Positions 26,568-35,908 of a stretch of 64,000 bases of DNA are shown here, piece by piece (positions within the stretch are counted from its first letter, which is position 1; each line of letters opens with the position of its first letter). The DNA is from Allomesorhizobium camelthorni. Lineage in GTDB: Bacteria; Pseudomonadota; Alphaproteobacteria; Rhizobiales; Rhizobiaceae. Where the stretch lies: positions 104,624 to 168,623 of the forward strand of contig NZ_JAAKZF010000006.1 in the NCBI RefSeq assembly GCF_011045125.1, written 5' to 3'. Below the pieces are notes generated by a model, which made no database searches, was not told the DNA's origin, and saw nothing but the letters and a program-made list of their open reading frames with translations. Position numbers and translations under genes: made by a program.

Positions 26568-28013
26568 CTATGCCGGAGCCGAAGCGTTCAGAAGTCGCGC
26601 GAGCCGTGTAGTAGGAGGGCCGCTATACTCTTCAGCTGCGGGTTCGTTCTCAAAGTCATCGGAAAACAAACCCTCTGGAGGCCTCCCTTCCAAAGCCTGT
26701 GACCATTCATAGGCAAGATACATGGCTTCACGCATCGCCGCCTGATCCGGGTCATTGGCGATCAGAGGTCTCAGCTTGACGATCTGATCGAAGGCTTTGA
26801 GTTCCTGTTCCGGCATCGAAAGCGCGCGAGGAGCAACCAGGGCCCGTGCCCGTGCACCGTGACGGCGCACGGATTCGATACGGGTCTCGTCAAAGGCTTT
26901 GTCGTCCCGTAGCCACTCGTAGAACAGGGGGTGGATCGAATCGGGGACGTCAGGTGTCTCCTCCATTTTGCCGATGCGGTATAGCCGCAAGCTCTCACCG
27001 ACTGCTTCGGACAAAGTGGGCGGAACCGCATTCCCGATCATCTGCATGACGTCGGCTTTGGTCGGCGCCCGTCCGCCTTCCGGCGCCCACTTCCAGTTGG
27101 CGGGAAAGCTTGCGAGCAACGCGAGCTCTTCCTGGCCGCCGACGGGAAGATTCCTGGCAGGAATCGTATCCCCCGCCTGAGGGACGTAGTCGGGACCCTT
27201 TCCAAGAACAGTAATTCCTTCACCCACTGACCGAAGGACGCGGATGTCGGCCGGCCTCAGCACATATGGCGAGCGCGTCCCCCTTCCTGTCGTGGAGGTG
27301 ATCGTGGGGCAGCGTTCGTCAGTCCTGAAAAACGACCTGCGTTGCCCGGCGTAATGGCCTCGCCGGAAAAAGAGCGGCCCGAAGCCTTCGCCCAGAACGT
27401 CTCGGATAACAGGCTTATGTTCATGCCGCGTCTGGTCCAGGTATTCGTTGAGCCAACCGTCGGTTTCTCCGACACAACCTGCCAGGATCAGACGGTTCCG
27501 GTTCTGGGGCGACCCGTAGTCGCTTGTCGTCACGACACGCTGCGTCAGGCCGTAGCCCGAGTTGCGAAATAGCTCCGTCACCTTGCGGAAAGTTTCTGTC
27601 TTCTGAAGCTCGGGTACGTTCTCCATGATGAAAAATCGGGGATGGACTGATGTCGTGATGATCGTAAACGCCAAGCTCAATAAGGATTTCTCGTCGTTGT
27701 CGCCGCCGCGTCTGCCGAACGGAGAAAATGGCTGACAGGGCGGGCCGCCGACGATCACGTCCGGCTTCAGCTGGCTGATCTCCGGCACCCACTGTAGCAG
27801 ATTGCCAAGATCCGCGTGCACGAACTCGCGCTTCTTCCGATATCGATGAGCCATCCATTTTGGCATCGGGGACGGGCCCAGGGCAGGATTGTTCGCGGCG
27901 TGGACCGCAAGGGCCTCCGGCTTGAAGTCGAACGCCCCGACGATGTTGTAACCCGCTTTTCTCATTCCGTGGCTGAAGCCGCCACAACCACAAAATAGAT
28001 CGACTACCTTCAT
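26568..28013 (-). CDS. DNA (cytosine-5) methyltransferase 1
   Basis: 481 residues; the ATG is fixed by GGAGG six bases upstream and by the Dcm-type opening MKVVDLFCGCGGFSHGMRKA (motif I). The catalytic loop is GGPPCQPFSPFGRRGG with Cys93; the ENV motif is MENVPEL; motif VIII is SPQNRNRLIL; motifs IX/X are near IGNAVPP. About 90 residues follow motif X. It methylates C5 of cytosine in an unknown site. No restriction endonuclease is adjacent. It is divergent from a second m5C methyltransferase across a 225-bp shared promoter region. Confidence 0.93.
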   Translation of the reverse strand: MKVVDLFCGCGGFSHGMRKAGYNIVGAFDFKPEALAVHAANNPALGPSPMPKWMAHRYRKKREFVHADLGNLLQWVPEISQLKPDVIVGGPPCQPFSPFGRRGGDNDEKSLLSLAFTIITTSVHPRFFIMENVPELQKTETFRKVTELFRNSGYGLTQRVVTTSDYGSPQNRNRLILAGCVGETDGWLNEYLDQTRHEHKPVIRDVLGEGFGPLFFRRGHYAGQRRSFFRTDERCPTITSTTGRGTRSPYVLRPADIRVLRSVGEGITVLGKGPDYVPQAGDTIPARNLPVGGQEELALLASFPANWKWAPEGGRAPTKADVMQMIGNAVPPTLSEAVGESLRLYRIGKMEETPDVPDSIHPLFYEWLRDDKAFDETRIESVRRHGARARALVAPRALSMPEQELKAFDQIVKLRPLIANDPDQAAMREAMYLAYEWSQALEGRPPEGLFSDDFENEPAAEEYSGPPTTRLARLLNASAPA

Positions 28014-28238
28014 TCTAACTCCTCCCTCGTTGTGGTTAGGCGGACAGACGTAGGGCAGCCGGGTTTCGATATCGTTTGAGGAACACCGCCAAAATAGAGG
28101 CATTGGGTAAGGGCTCGTTAAATGGGCGATTTGGGGCAGAAATATTGCCTCGAATTTTACGGGTATCTCTAACGTCATCTCAAAGCGTCTTCTTGTAGCC
28201 CCTTGATCTGTAATAATTTCCAGGTGGAGGGGAACTAG

Positions 28239-30332
28239 GTGGATCGACACGAAGCTATCAATCCGGCTGCTGAAGAGCCGTTGGTGGAAGCCGTAGCCGA
28301 ACAGGCTGCGCAGGCGTTGGAGGCAGGGGACGATCGAGCTGACGCGATCGCCCAAAACGATGCGGAAGCCGTGCTTCTTGATCGCGGTTTCGAAGCGGCG
28401 TACGGCCGGGAACTCGTCAAGTTGAAGAAGTCCGTAGTGACGTGGCGCGCCAGGCAGGCACGGGAAGCTTTCCGGATTGGCGACCTCTGGAAGAGCCTAG
28501 AGGAGAGGCTGCCGCGAGCAAGCATTGCCGCCTTCCTTGCGAACGAGTGCCAAGTGCCGCGCAAAGACGTCGCCAAGTACGCGAAGCTGGTTTCCGTGCT
28601 CGGAAAGCAGCGTGAAATTCTAATCGACAGCGGCGTAGCCGTGACCGTGATGCTCGAACTCGCTCAGCAGAACGAGACCGTTCGGCGCGAAGCGTTTTCG
28701 ATGATCCGCTCGGGTCGTAGCCTCCAGCCAAAGGAGCTGCGCGCCCTGAAAAGAGATATCGGATTGGCTGAATCAGTGCGAAGCGAGAGTCCTGATCAAT
28801 CACGGGAGAGGGCGTTCAAGAATTCCGCCGCGAAGAAGGCGCGCCAGGCAGCGACGAGCTGGCTGCAGGACCTGGAAGGAATGATCAACGAGCTCCTTGA
28901 GCTTTCGAGCATCGAGGCCTTTGAAGACAGGTCTGAGGCGACGATTGCTCGTGTCGAACAGCTCTGCCGGAAGGCGCAGGAGCTGCGTGCGCGAATGCCA
29001 GATCTCCTCGACGGCGATCTTCTCGCGACATCCGAGACGCCCAAACTCGATGTCGAAAGGGCAGGGTGGCCGCGAGTTGTTTCCGCACTCGACCGTATTG
29101 CCCGGCGTGATCTGTTCGTGGACCTCGACTGGGACTGGCCGAACAGCGCTCCGCTCAAGATCGACCAGTTGCTGGTCTGGGATTTGGCGTGGGCGTTTGG
29201 CCACGACAGGGACAACGATCCGCGTGCATCGCGCAGGCGATTGCGCCTCAGCGGCAGGCTGCCTCTCGATACCGTAAGCGATGATGATCGCGTTGCGCCC
29301 GAACTTGAGCAGAGCGTATCGGTCCTTGAGATCTGTGCCGGCGCGGGAGGCCAGGCCCTCGGGCTCCATGCCGCAGGATTCGCGCATGCTGGCCTCGTCG
29401 AAATCGATAAGGATGCCGCGGCGACTTTGCGCCTAAACAAGCCTCGATGGAACGTCGTGCAGGCGGACCTCAGGGAGCTCGATCTCGCAGCCTACAAAGG
29501 GATCGCTCTCCTCGCGGGTGGGGTGCCTTGCCAGCCATTTTCGGCCGCCGGCGAGCGCATGGGCAGGCACGACGAGCGGGACCTGTTCCCCGAGGCACTG
29601 GGGCTCGTGAAACAGCTTCGGCCGAAGGCGGTCATGTTGGAGAATGTGACGGGCGCGCTTCATGGCACCAACAGCATGTATCGGCTTGAAATCCTCGCCG
29701 AAATGGCCGCCATGGGTTACGACGCCGAGTGGCGGACACTTTACGGGCCTGAGTTCGGACTGTGTCAGAAGCGCGAACGGGCGATCCTGGTAGCATTCCA
29801 GCCCGGCATCATGCACAGGTTCAGGTGGCCGACACCGCTTCGGACTGCGCCACCAACCGTCGGCCAGACCCTCAAGGACTTAGTGGGTGCCAAGGGCTGG
29901 AAGCACGTCGATGCATGGGCCGAGAAAGCCAATGGCCTCGCACCGACGCTGATCGGTGGCAGCCAGAAGAAGAAGGGCATCGATCTCGCGCAAAAAAAGA
30001 GTCGGGAAAGTTGGACTGTCTTGGGCGTCGAACCGAGCGGTCTGGCGAAGTCGATTCCTGACGAGAATTCTCCAGCGAATGTTCTCCCGAAATTGACCCT
30101 CCGCATGATGGCCAGGATTCAGGATTTCCCGGACGACTGGCAGTTCTGCGGGAGCAAGCAGCAGCAGTTTCGACAGATTGCGAACGCGTTCCCACCGAGG
30201 ATGGCTCGTGCAATGGGACTGGCGATCATGCGGGCGCTCACCGGGTCCGAGGTAAATCTGGAGCGGGCGCTAGCGTCTCCGATTCCCACGGGGCGGGGAC
30301 TGGATTTGAGGAGGCTTCGGTGTTTGGCGTAG
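28239..30332 (+). CDS. DNA (cytosine-5) methyltransferase 2 with long N-terminal extension
   Basis: 697 residues from a GTG with GGAGGGG nine bases upstream. Residues 1 to about 360 are an extra region: a helical part with DNA-binding character (about 60-185, LEERLPRASIAAFLANECQV then RKDVAKYAKLVS), a coiled stretch, then a Trp-rich section. The methyltransferase half starts VLEICAGAGGQALGLHAAGF and has GGVPCQPFSAAGERMG with catalytic Cys431, MLENVTGAL, QKRERAILVAF and IANAFPPRMA. The extension may add target recognition or partner binding. Together with methyltransferase 1 it could protect two sites. Confidence 0.92.
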   Translation: MDRHEAINPAAEEPLVEAVAEQAAQALEAGDDRADAIAQNDAEAVLLDRGFEAAYGRELVKLKKSVVTWRARQAREAFRIGDLWKSLEERLPRASIAAFLANECQVPRKDVAKYAKLVSVLGKQREILIDSGVAVTVMLELAQQNETVRREAFSMIRSGRSLQPKELRALKRDIGLAESVRSESPDQSRERAFKNSAAKKARQAATSWLQDLEGMINELLELSSIEAFEDRSEATIARVEQLCRKAQELRARMPDLLDGDLLATSETPKLDVERAGWPRVVSALDRIARRDLFVDLDWDWPNSAPLKIDQLLVWDLAWAFGHDRDNDPRASRRRLRLSGRLPLDTVSDDDRVAPELEQSVSVLEICAGAGGQALGLHAAGFAHAGLVEIDKDAAATLRLNKPRWNVVQADLRELDLAAYKGIALLAGGVPCQPFSAAGERMGRHDERDLFPEALGLVKQLRPKAVMLENVTGALHGTNSMYRLEILAEMAAMGYDAEWRTLYGPEFGLCQKRERAILVAFQPGIMHRFRWPTPLRTAPPTVGQTLKDLVGAKGWKHVDAWAEKANGLAPTLIGGSQKKKGIDLAQKKSRESWTVLGVEPSGLAKSIPDENSPANVLPKLTLRMMARIQDFPDDWQFCGSKQQQFRQIANAFPPRMARAMGLAIMRALTGSEVNLERALASPIPTGRGLDLRRLRCLA

Positions 30333-30418
30333 TTGACTGCGGATCGCGGGACGTGATTTGATACTGGGGCGGCACGGACCTGACGATCTAGGTTCCGGTG
30401 CCGCAAGCGATAATATCG

Positions 30419-30684
30419 CTATAGGCTGGGCACGCGCCCGAGCACTTCCTCTCGCGTGACGTCATCGCCGCTGAGGTACCACTCCTCGTATCCGCCCGAC
30501 CAGATCACGGCCGGACCGTCTTCGCTATACGGCTGGCCGCAAAAGCGCCACTCCTGATACCCATTGGCAATTCGACGGCAGGCCCGTCCTCGCGGTAAAG
30601 CCTGGCGTCGCGGCGCCACTTCTTGGTTCCGTCCGAACGCGTGACGATATCGCTGTCGTTAACGATCGTTCGTGTGCGCGACAT
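30419..30684 (-). pseudogene. Frameshifted small DGPA-repeat protein
   Basis: The first frame reads MSRTRTIVNDSDIVTRSDG and then LYREDGPAVE. After a one-base loss near 30568 the other frame continues ANGYQEWRFCGQPYSEDGPA and YLSGDDVTREEVLG. Repeats of the type xREDGPAV...W occur in small phage- and accessory-region proteins of unknown role. If the missing base were restored, one protein of about 88 residues would result. Confidence 0.55.
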
Positions 30685-30806
30685 TGGCGGTTCTCCCGAG
30701 TGAATCTGCCATCAATCCGCCCGGAGGGGCATGCATCAAAATGCGGCTGCGCGGTCCAGGCGCCGTGGTTTCCACGGTGCGGATGCGAAGGGAACCTAGA
30801 AACCGG

Positions 30807-31799
30807 CTAGGGGAGAGCCGGAAAATCGCCGCGACGGTGATTGCCAACCAGATTACGCAGCCGTTCGGGCGCTAGGACCTCGACCTTATCACCCCACATG
30901 TAGAGGTGCCATGCCATCTCAAGGTGTCCGGAGGCATGAAATCGGACTTCGAGTCCGCCATCTTCCAACTGGGTGACAGTCTGCGACGGGTGGAACTCGT
31001 AAGATCGAGCCTCGCTCGCCGCCTCGGCGGAAAATCTCAAAACGACCTCGCCGAACTCATCTTCCCGTTCGAATACGCCGAACGCCTTCGCAGCGAACTG
31101 CCGGACGTCGAACTTCTCTGGGCGGACGAAGGACCGGTTGGTGCTGCGGGCATCCGACATGCGGTCCATGCGGAAATGCTTCGGCCTGCCGTCGTCATCA
31201 TCGCCGTCACGGCCGACCAGGTACCTCCTGTTGCCGATGAGCACTCCGAGCGGCGCAACAGTACGCCTTCGGGTTCTGCCGTCGTTGGAGGTGTAGTCGA
31301 ATTCGATCAGTGTGCAGCCCTTGATCGCCTCAGCGACGACGGCCGAGACGGAGTCGTCGACCAGCGGGCGGGGACCCGGACGCGCCAGAAGCCCCATGGC
31401 TTCGAGAAGAGCTTCGTGGTCAGTCTCGATGCGAATGGCTCGGTTGTCGGGGACAAGCGCGTGCACGACGTCGCGGATCGTCCGGAGATGCGCGGCTTCG
31501 GCAGTCGCGCCTTCGCGAACCATGGCATCGATGGCGACTTCCAATGCGGCTGTCTGCTCGGCCGTAACCGTCAGGAAATCTCGCAGCCCGTTGCCGCGCA
31601 TGCGCCAGCGCTTGCGACCCAATTCATCGGTGAAGCTCTCCGTGTCGATGAACATGTCTTCGAGGGAGTGGACCATTCGCTGCGCCGTGCGCATTGCGAC
31701 GTTGAACCGATCGACGACATCGTCGAGGGTCACCCCTTGACGATGGGCGCGGACCATAGCCGCAAGCTCGATGAGCTTCCTTGCCTTCTCGAACGACAT
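30807..31799 (-). CDS. WYL-domain transcriptional regulator
   Basis: 330 residues from the ATG of MSFEKARKLIELAAMV, with GAGGGG upstream. An N-terminal winged helix (about 1-75, QGVTLDDVVDRFNVAMRTAQ) is followed by a WYL domain (about 140-225, LIEFDYTSNDGRTRRRTVAP, then GNRRYLVGRD) and a WCX-like C-terminus. WYL repressors such as BrxR and CapW control phage-defence genes and respond to ligands bound in the WYL pocket. This one is divergent from a nuclease-helicase gene, and an inverted repeat in the shared region is a likely operator. Confidence 0.9.
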   Translation of the reverse strand: MSFEKARKLIELAAMVRAHRQGVTLDDVVDRFNVAMRTAQRMVHSLEDMFIDTESFTDELGRKRWRMRGNGLRDFLTVTAEQTAALEVAIDAMVREGATAEAAHLRTIRDVVHALVPDNRAIRIETDHEALLEAMGLLARPGPRPLVDDSVSAVVAEAIKGCTLIEFDYTSNDGRTRRRTVAPLGVLIGNRRYLVGRDGDDDDGRPKHFRMDRMSDARSTNRSFVRPEKFDVRQFAAKAFGVFEREDEFGEVVLRFSAEAASEARSYEFHPSQTVTQLEDGGLEVRFHASGHLEMAWHLYMWGDKVEVLAPERLRNLVGNHRRGDFPALP

Positions 31800-31892
31800 T
31801 TTTCCCCTCGGGTGACAGTAATTGTCGCGCAATACCTTTAGCGCATGGTTACTGTCACAGTCGGCTTGGGTAACTCGTAATGAGACTGTCAC
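31800..31892. promoter_or_regulatory. Divergent promoter with WYL-type operator repeats
   Basis: GTGACAGTAA (31812-31821) and TTACTGTCAC (31849-31858) form a perfect 10-bp inverted repeat with a 27-bp spacer. A third half-site, ACTGTCAC, lies at 31885-31892 over codons 2-5 of the helicase gene. The arrangement suits a dimeric or tetrameric repressor covering both promoters; the WYL protein is the natural candidate. Confidence 0.7.
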
Positions 31893-34800
31893 GAACTAAA
31901 GAAATCATACTGTCCCCGACAGACCTGATGCGTTTTCAGGGTTGCGAGCACGCGTCGGCTCTCGACCTGGCTTTCCTTCGGGGCGAATGCATCAGTCCCG
32001 CCGAAGAGAGCGAGGACGCATTGCTCCTGCAGAAGAAGGGGCACGAGCACGAAGCTGCCTATCTGGCCACGTTGACCTCGGCTGGACGGCGTGTCGTGGT
32101 GATCGAGAGCAATGGTCACGACTTCGATCACGCCGCGTCCGCAACCGAAGCCGCCATGCGGGAAGGATTCGACGTCGTCTATCAGGGAGCCCTTCGGACC
32201 GGGCGATGGCAAGGATACTCAGATTTCCTTGAGAGGGTGGAGCGTCCGTCGGCGCTCGGCGATTTCGGCTATGAGGCGGTCGATACGAAACTGAAGCGTC
32301 GTGCGGATCCCAAGCATGCCCTTCAGCTCAGCATCTACTCAAGGGCTATTTCAGGCATCCAAGCGACCCTTCCAGGGGCCGCCCATGTGCAGTTGGGAAG
32401 CGGCGAGCGGGCCAGCTTTCCTGTCGAAGATGCCATCTATTACGCCTCGCGGTTGGCCGAGCGCCTTGAGCAATTCATCGAGACCCCCTGGCAGACCGTA
32501 CCGGAGCCTGTCTCAGCATGCGGGCTCTGCCGATGGCGTGAGCATTGCGATGCATCATGGATCGCGACGGACAGCCTCGTGAAGGTTGCGGGAATGACCC
32601 GGCAGCAGCGCAGGAAGCTTGCCACTGCCGGGATCACGACGATGCGCGCGTTTTCTGAAAGCGAGGAGCCCCTTGCCAGAATCCAGGAGTCCGTGTTGTG
32701 GAGGCTTCGGACCCAGGCGCGTCTTCAGAACACCCGACGAGATGGCGGGCCGCCTTCTTTCGTCTTGCGACCTCTTGAAGCGGGTCGCGGACTCTTGCGC
32801 CTGCCACGTCCGGCGAACGGCGATCTCTTCTTTGACATGGAAGGCGATCCGCTGGTGGATGGCGGACGTGAATACCTCTTCGGCGTGTACCATGAGACGG
32901 GCGGCCAACCGGAGTTCCGGACCTGGTGGGCTCACGACGAGCAGCAGGAACGACAGGCGGCGGACGGCGTACTGTCCTTCTTCACGGCGCATCTTGCCGC
33001 GCATCCCGACGCCTACATTTATCACTACAACCACTACGAGGTGACGGCGTTGAAGCGGCTGGCCACCAAGTATGGCGTCGCCGAACATCATCTCGATCAC
33101 CTGCTGCGGACGCTGAAGTTCGTCGATCTGTATCGCGTCGTCCAGCAGGGTCTGGTGGCTTCGGAGCCCGGCTACTCGATCAAGGATCTCGAAGCCTTCT
33201 ACATGGAGAAGCGAGAAGGGGAGGTTGCGACCGCCGGCGCGAGCATCGTTGCATACGAGCAGTGGCTCGAAACCGGGGATCAGAAAATCCTCGACGACAT
33301 CTGCGCCTACAATGAGGTGGATTGCCGATCCACCAAAGGGTTGCGAAATTGGCTGGTGGCGAAAGTCAGGCCGTCGGACATGCCTTGGTTCGTTCCGGTC
33401 GCTGCCGAAAACTCGGCGCCCGTCGAGGAGCCGGAACGGATTGCGCTCCGAAATCGCATTGATGCATGCAGGTCGGATATCGGGGATCGGCTGGCCGACC
33501 TGGTTTTCGAGCTCAATGGCTTCCACAAGCGCGCCGACAAGCCAGCCTGGTGGGAATACTTCGACCGCCAGGACAGGGAGACGGCGGAACTGATCGACGA
33601 CTTGGAGAGCATCGGCGGGCTATCCGCGATCGATCGAGCGTCTGGGACAGAGAGAAGATACAGCTATCCGACGCAGCAGACGAAGATGCGGGAAGGCAGC
33701 GGCGCCGCCATGCGCGGGCTGAAGGGCAAGGCGACCATCGTCGCGCTCGACCGCGAACGACGCGAGATCACGGTCAAGTTTCCAAGGGTCATCGACCCGC
33801 CCGATAGCGTTGACCTCGTTCCCGAACAGCCTCTGGACGCCAAGGTACTCCGAGCTGCCGTCGCAAGGGCCACGGACAGCTTGATCGCAGCCGGCTTCAC
33901 GGGCTCCGCGTTCGCCGATTTTCTCAGACGCGAAGCCCCTCGTATCAGTGGACTGGTAGCTGGCGATCCAGTGATCCCCGGAAGGGAGCGCGTAGGCGAA
34001 ACCGTAGCAGCGATCCGAAATCTCGACGGCGGATGCCTGCCGATTCAGGGACCGCCGGGCACGGGCAAGACCTATGTGAGTTCCAAGGCCATCTTCGATC
34101 TGGTGCAGAACGGCTGCCGGGTGGCCGTCATGTCGCACAGCCACAAGGCGATCAACAACCTTCTGGTCGAGGTCGCGAAGAGGGCGCATGAGGCCGGGAG
34201 GCCTATCCGGATCGCTAAGAAGATCTCGAAACCCGAAGACGTTCCTGACGACCCGACGATCATCTCGACTTCAAAGAACGAGGACACGGTCCTGATGACG
34301 GCCTCCGTCGTGGGCGGAACTGCCTGGCTCTTCGCCCGACCTGACTTCTCGGGCACGTTCAGCCACATCTTCATCGACGAGGCCGGGCAGGTCTCGGTTG
34401 CGAACCTGATGGCCGCAAGCGGCTGTGCCAGAAACATCGTGCTGGTAGGTGATCAGATGCAACTGCCGCAGCCAATTCAGGGCGTGCATCCGGGTGAAAC
34501 TGCATCGTCGACGCTCGAATACCTCCTCGAGGGACAGCATGCAGTCGCTGTCGACAGCGGCATTTTCCTGCCTGTTTCGCGCCGGATGCACCCAAACGTG
34601 TGCAGCTTGGTCTCGCGCTTGGCTTATGACGGCCGCCTCGAAAGCGACGAGGACGCCGCGCGGCAGGCGATCCGGTTCTCCGGAGGAGGATTGCCCTCCA
34701 CCGGAGTGGCCTTCATCGACATTGCGCATGAGGGGAATTCACAGGAGAGCGTTGAAGAAGCGGATGCCGTATGCGTTGCCTTCGAACGGCTTTTGGACGC

Positions 34801-35188
34801 ATCGTTCATCGACCGGGAGGGCGTGGAGCGGAAGATGACGATCGACGACATCCTCGTCGTCTCTCCCTACAACGCTCAGGTCAATCTGCTGACCTCCAAA
34901 CTTCCTGACGGCGCACGCGTTGGGACAGTGGATCGCTTCCAGGGGCAGGAAGCTCCGGCGTGCCTGATTTCATTCGCGACCTCCAGCGGCGCCGAGATGC
35001 CGCGGAGTATCGATTTCCTGTTCAGCCTGAACCGTCTGAACGTGGCGATCTCGCGTGCGCAGGCGCTGGCCATGCTGTTCTGCTCGCCGCGCCTGCTCGA
35101 CGTCCAATGCTCGACCCTCGAGGAAATGCGACTTGTGAACTCGCTCTGCATGGTTCGTGACCGTGCCGACCGGCGCGCTGTCGGGTAG
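31880..35188 (+). CDS. TM0106-type RecB-like nuclease / RNase H-fold / SF1 helicase
   Basis: 1102 residues. Residues 1-225 are a RecB/Cas4-like nuclease: YEAVDTKLKRRADPKHALQL holds the D...ExK-like active site, and Cys22 with CGLCRWREHC (about 213-222) gives the four cysteines of an iron-sulfur cluster. Residues about 310-500 are an RNase H-fold exonuclease-like domain (LFFDMEGDP, YHYNHYE, YNEVDCRST). From about 700 an SF1 helicase follows: GPPGTGKT (Walker A), FIDEAGQVS (DEAG), GDQMQLPQPI, and VDRFQGQEA near the end. Such proteins process DNA ends or invading DNA. The WYL control suggests a defence role. Confidence 0.9.
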   Translation: MRLSRTKEIILSPTDLMRFQGCEHASALDLAFLRGECISPAEESEDALLLQKKGHEHEAAYLATLTSAGRRVVVIESNGHDFDHAASATEAAMREGFDVVYQGALRTGRWQGYSDFLERVERPSALGDFGYEAVDTKLKRRADPKHALQLSIYSRAISGIQATLPGAAHVQLGSGERASFPVEDAIYYASRLAERLEQFIETPWQTVPEPVSACGLCRWREHCDASWIATDSLVKVAGMTRQQRRKLATAGITTMRAFSESEEPLARIQESVLWRLRTQARLQNTRRDGGPPSFVLRPLEAGRGLLRLPRPANGDLFFDMEGDPLVDGGREYLFGVYHETGGQPEFRTWWAHDEQQERQAADGVLSFFTAHLAAHPDAYIYHYNHYEVTALKRLATKYGVAEHHLDHLLRTLKFVDLYRVVQQGLVASEPGYSIKDLEAFYMEKREGEVATAGASIVAYEQWLETGDQKILDDICAYNEVDCRSTKGLRNWLVAKVRPSDMPWFVPVAAENSAPVEEPERIALRNRIDACRSDIGDRLADLVFELNGFHKRADKPAWWEYFDRQDRETAELIDDLESIGGLSAIDRASGTERRYSYPTQQTKMREGSGAAMRGLKGKATIVALDRERREITVKFPRVIDPPDSVDLVPEQPLDAKVLRAAVARATDSLIAAGFTGSAFADFLRREAPRISGLVAGDPVIPGRERVGETVAAIRNLDGGCLPIQGPPGTGKTYVSSKAIFDLVQNGCRVAVMSHSHKAINNLLVEVAKRAHEAGRPIRIAKKISKPEDVPDDPTIISTSKNEDTVLMTASVVGGTAWLFARPDFSGTFSHIFIDEAGQVSVANLMAASGCARNIVLVGDQMQLPQPIQGVHPGETASSTLEYLLEGQHAVAVDSGIFLPVSRRMHPNVCSLVSRLAYDGRLESDEDAARQAIRFSGGGLPSTGVAFIDIAHEGNSQESVEEADAVCVAFERLLDASFIDREGVERKMTIDDILVVSPYNAQVNLLTSKLPDGARVGTVDRFQGQEAPACLISFATSSGAEMPRSIDFLFSLNRLNVAISRAQALAMLFCSPRLLDVQCSTLEEMRLVNSLCMVRDRADRRAVG

Positions 35189-35243
35189 CGTAGCTGGAAG
35201 GTTGTTGCTTTCACTCCGTGAGCCGACGGGTGGAGACCTCGCG

Positions 35244-35798
35244 CTAGCGGGAGCTACACGCTGTGCTGGTGCGATCATCTTTTTTGCGTGCGGACACATC
35301 TTGATGCGTTGCGGAGGGCACCCTGGGCCGAATGCACCATTCGCTCATCGCAGGATTGTAGAGGCCCGGCAACGGGAAATATCTGTCGATCCGCAGGAAA
35401 TCCTTGATGTTCATGGTCGCGATCGGGGCTCCCGTGATGATCGCCACCGCCGCTATCGAAAGGTCTTGGCCCAATTTCAGCTTCTTGGGCGGCGTGGATG
35501 GAAACCAGAGGTCACGGAGTGCCGGTACCATCGTCATTCTTCCGTAGAGGCGAGCAGTGTCTGAATCCATCGGCAGAAACACAATGTCCGAGGCCAGAAG
35601 CGATCCCAGCCACTCCGAAAACAGATACGCTCCGGAAATATCGCGGCTGGCAAGATTGACGATGCCCCTTTCAATTTCGATCACGGCGCCGAACGGGATG
35701 CTCATGGCGGCAGGTTCCGATGCCACCCAGTCGACGACGGTGGGGTTCGGCCGTTTGTGCGCAAGCTCGCTGAGCACATTCGTATCCAGGACATACAT
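35244..35798 (-). CDS. PIN-domain ribonuclease (VapC-like toxin)
   Basis: 184 residues from MYVLDTNVLSEL. The PIN acidic set is visible: Asp in LDTNVLSEL, Glu in VIEIERG, Asp in GQDLSIAAVA and Asp near MNIKDFL. VapC toxins cut tRNA or rRNA and are normally blocked by an antitoxin encoded just upstream on the same strand. Here no such gene precedes it; the nearest Phd-like gene is divergent. The last 30 residues past FPLPGLYNPA exceed the usual family length and may be an extended frame. Confidence 0.85.
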   Translation of the reverse strand: MYVLDTNVLSELAHKRPNPTVVDWVASEPAAMSIPFGAVIEIERGIVNLASRDISGAYLFSEWLGSLLASDIVFLPMDSDTARLYGRMTMVPALRDLWFPSTPPKKLKLGQDLSIAAVAIITGAPIATMNIKDFLRIDRYFPLPGLYNPAMSEWCIRPRVPSATHQDVSARKKDDRTSTACSSR

Positions 35799-35908
35799 GC
35801 TAGGCAGTGGGCTCAAGGCGACCATCCATGCTATGTAAACAGCTTGAACCTATGTCGGAGTCACCGGCATTCCGTTAATCCGCGGTTTGCTTGTGGACAA
35901 GGAACACA

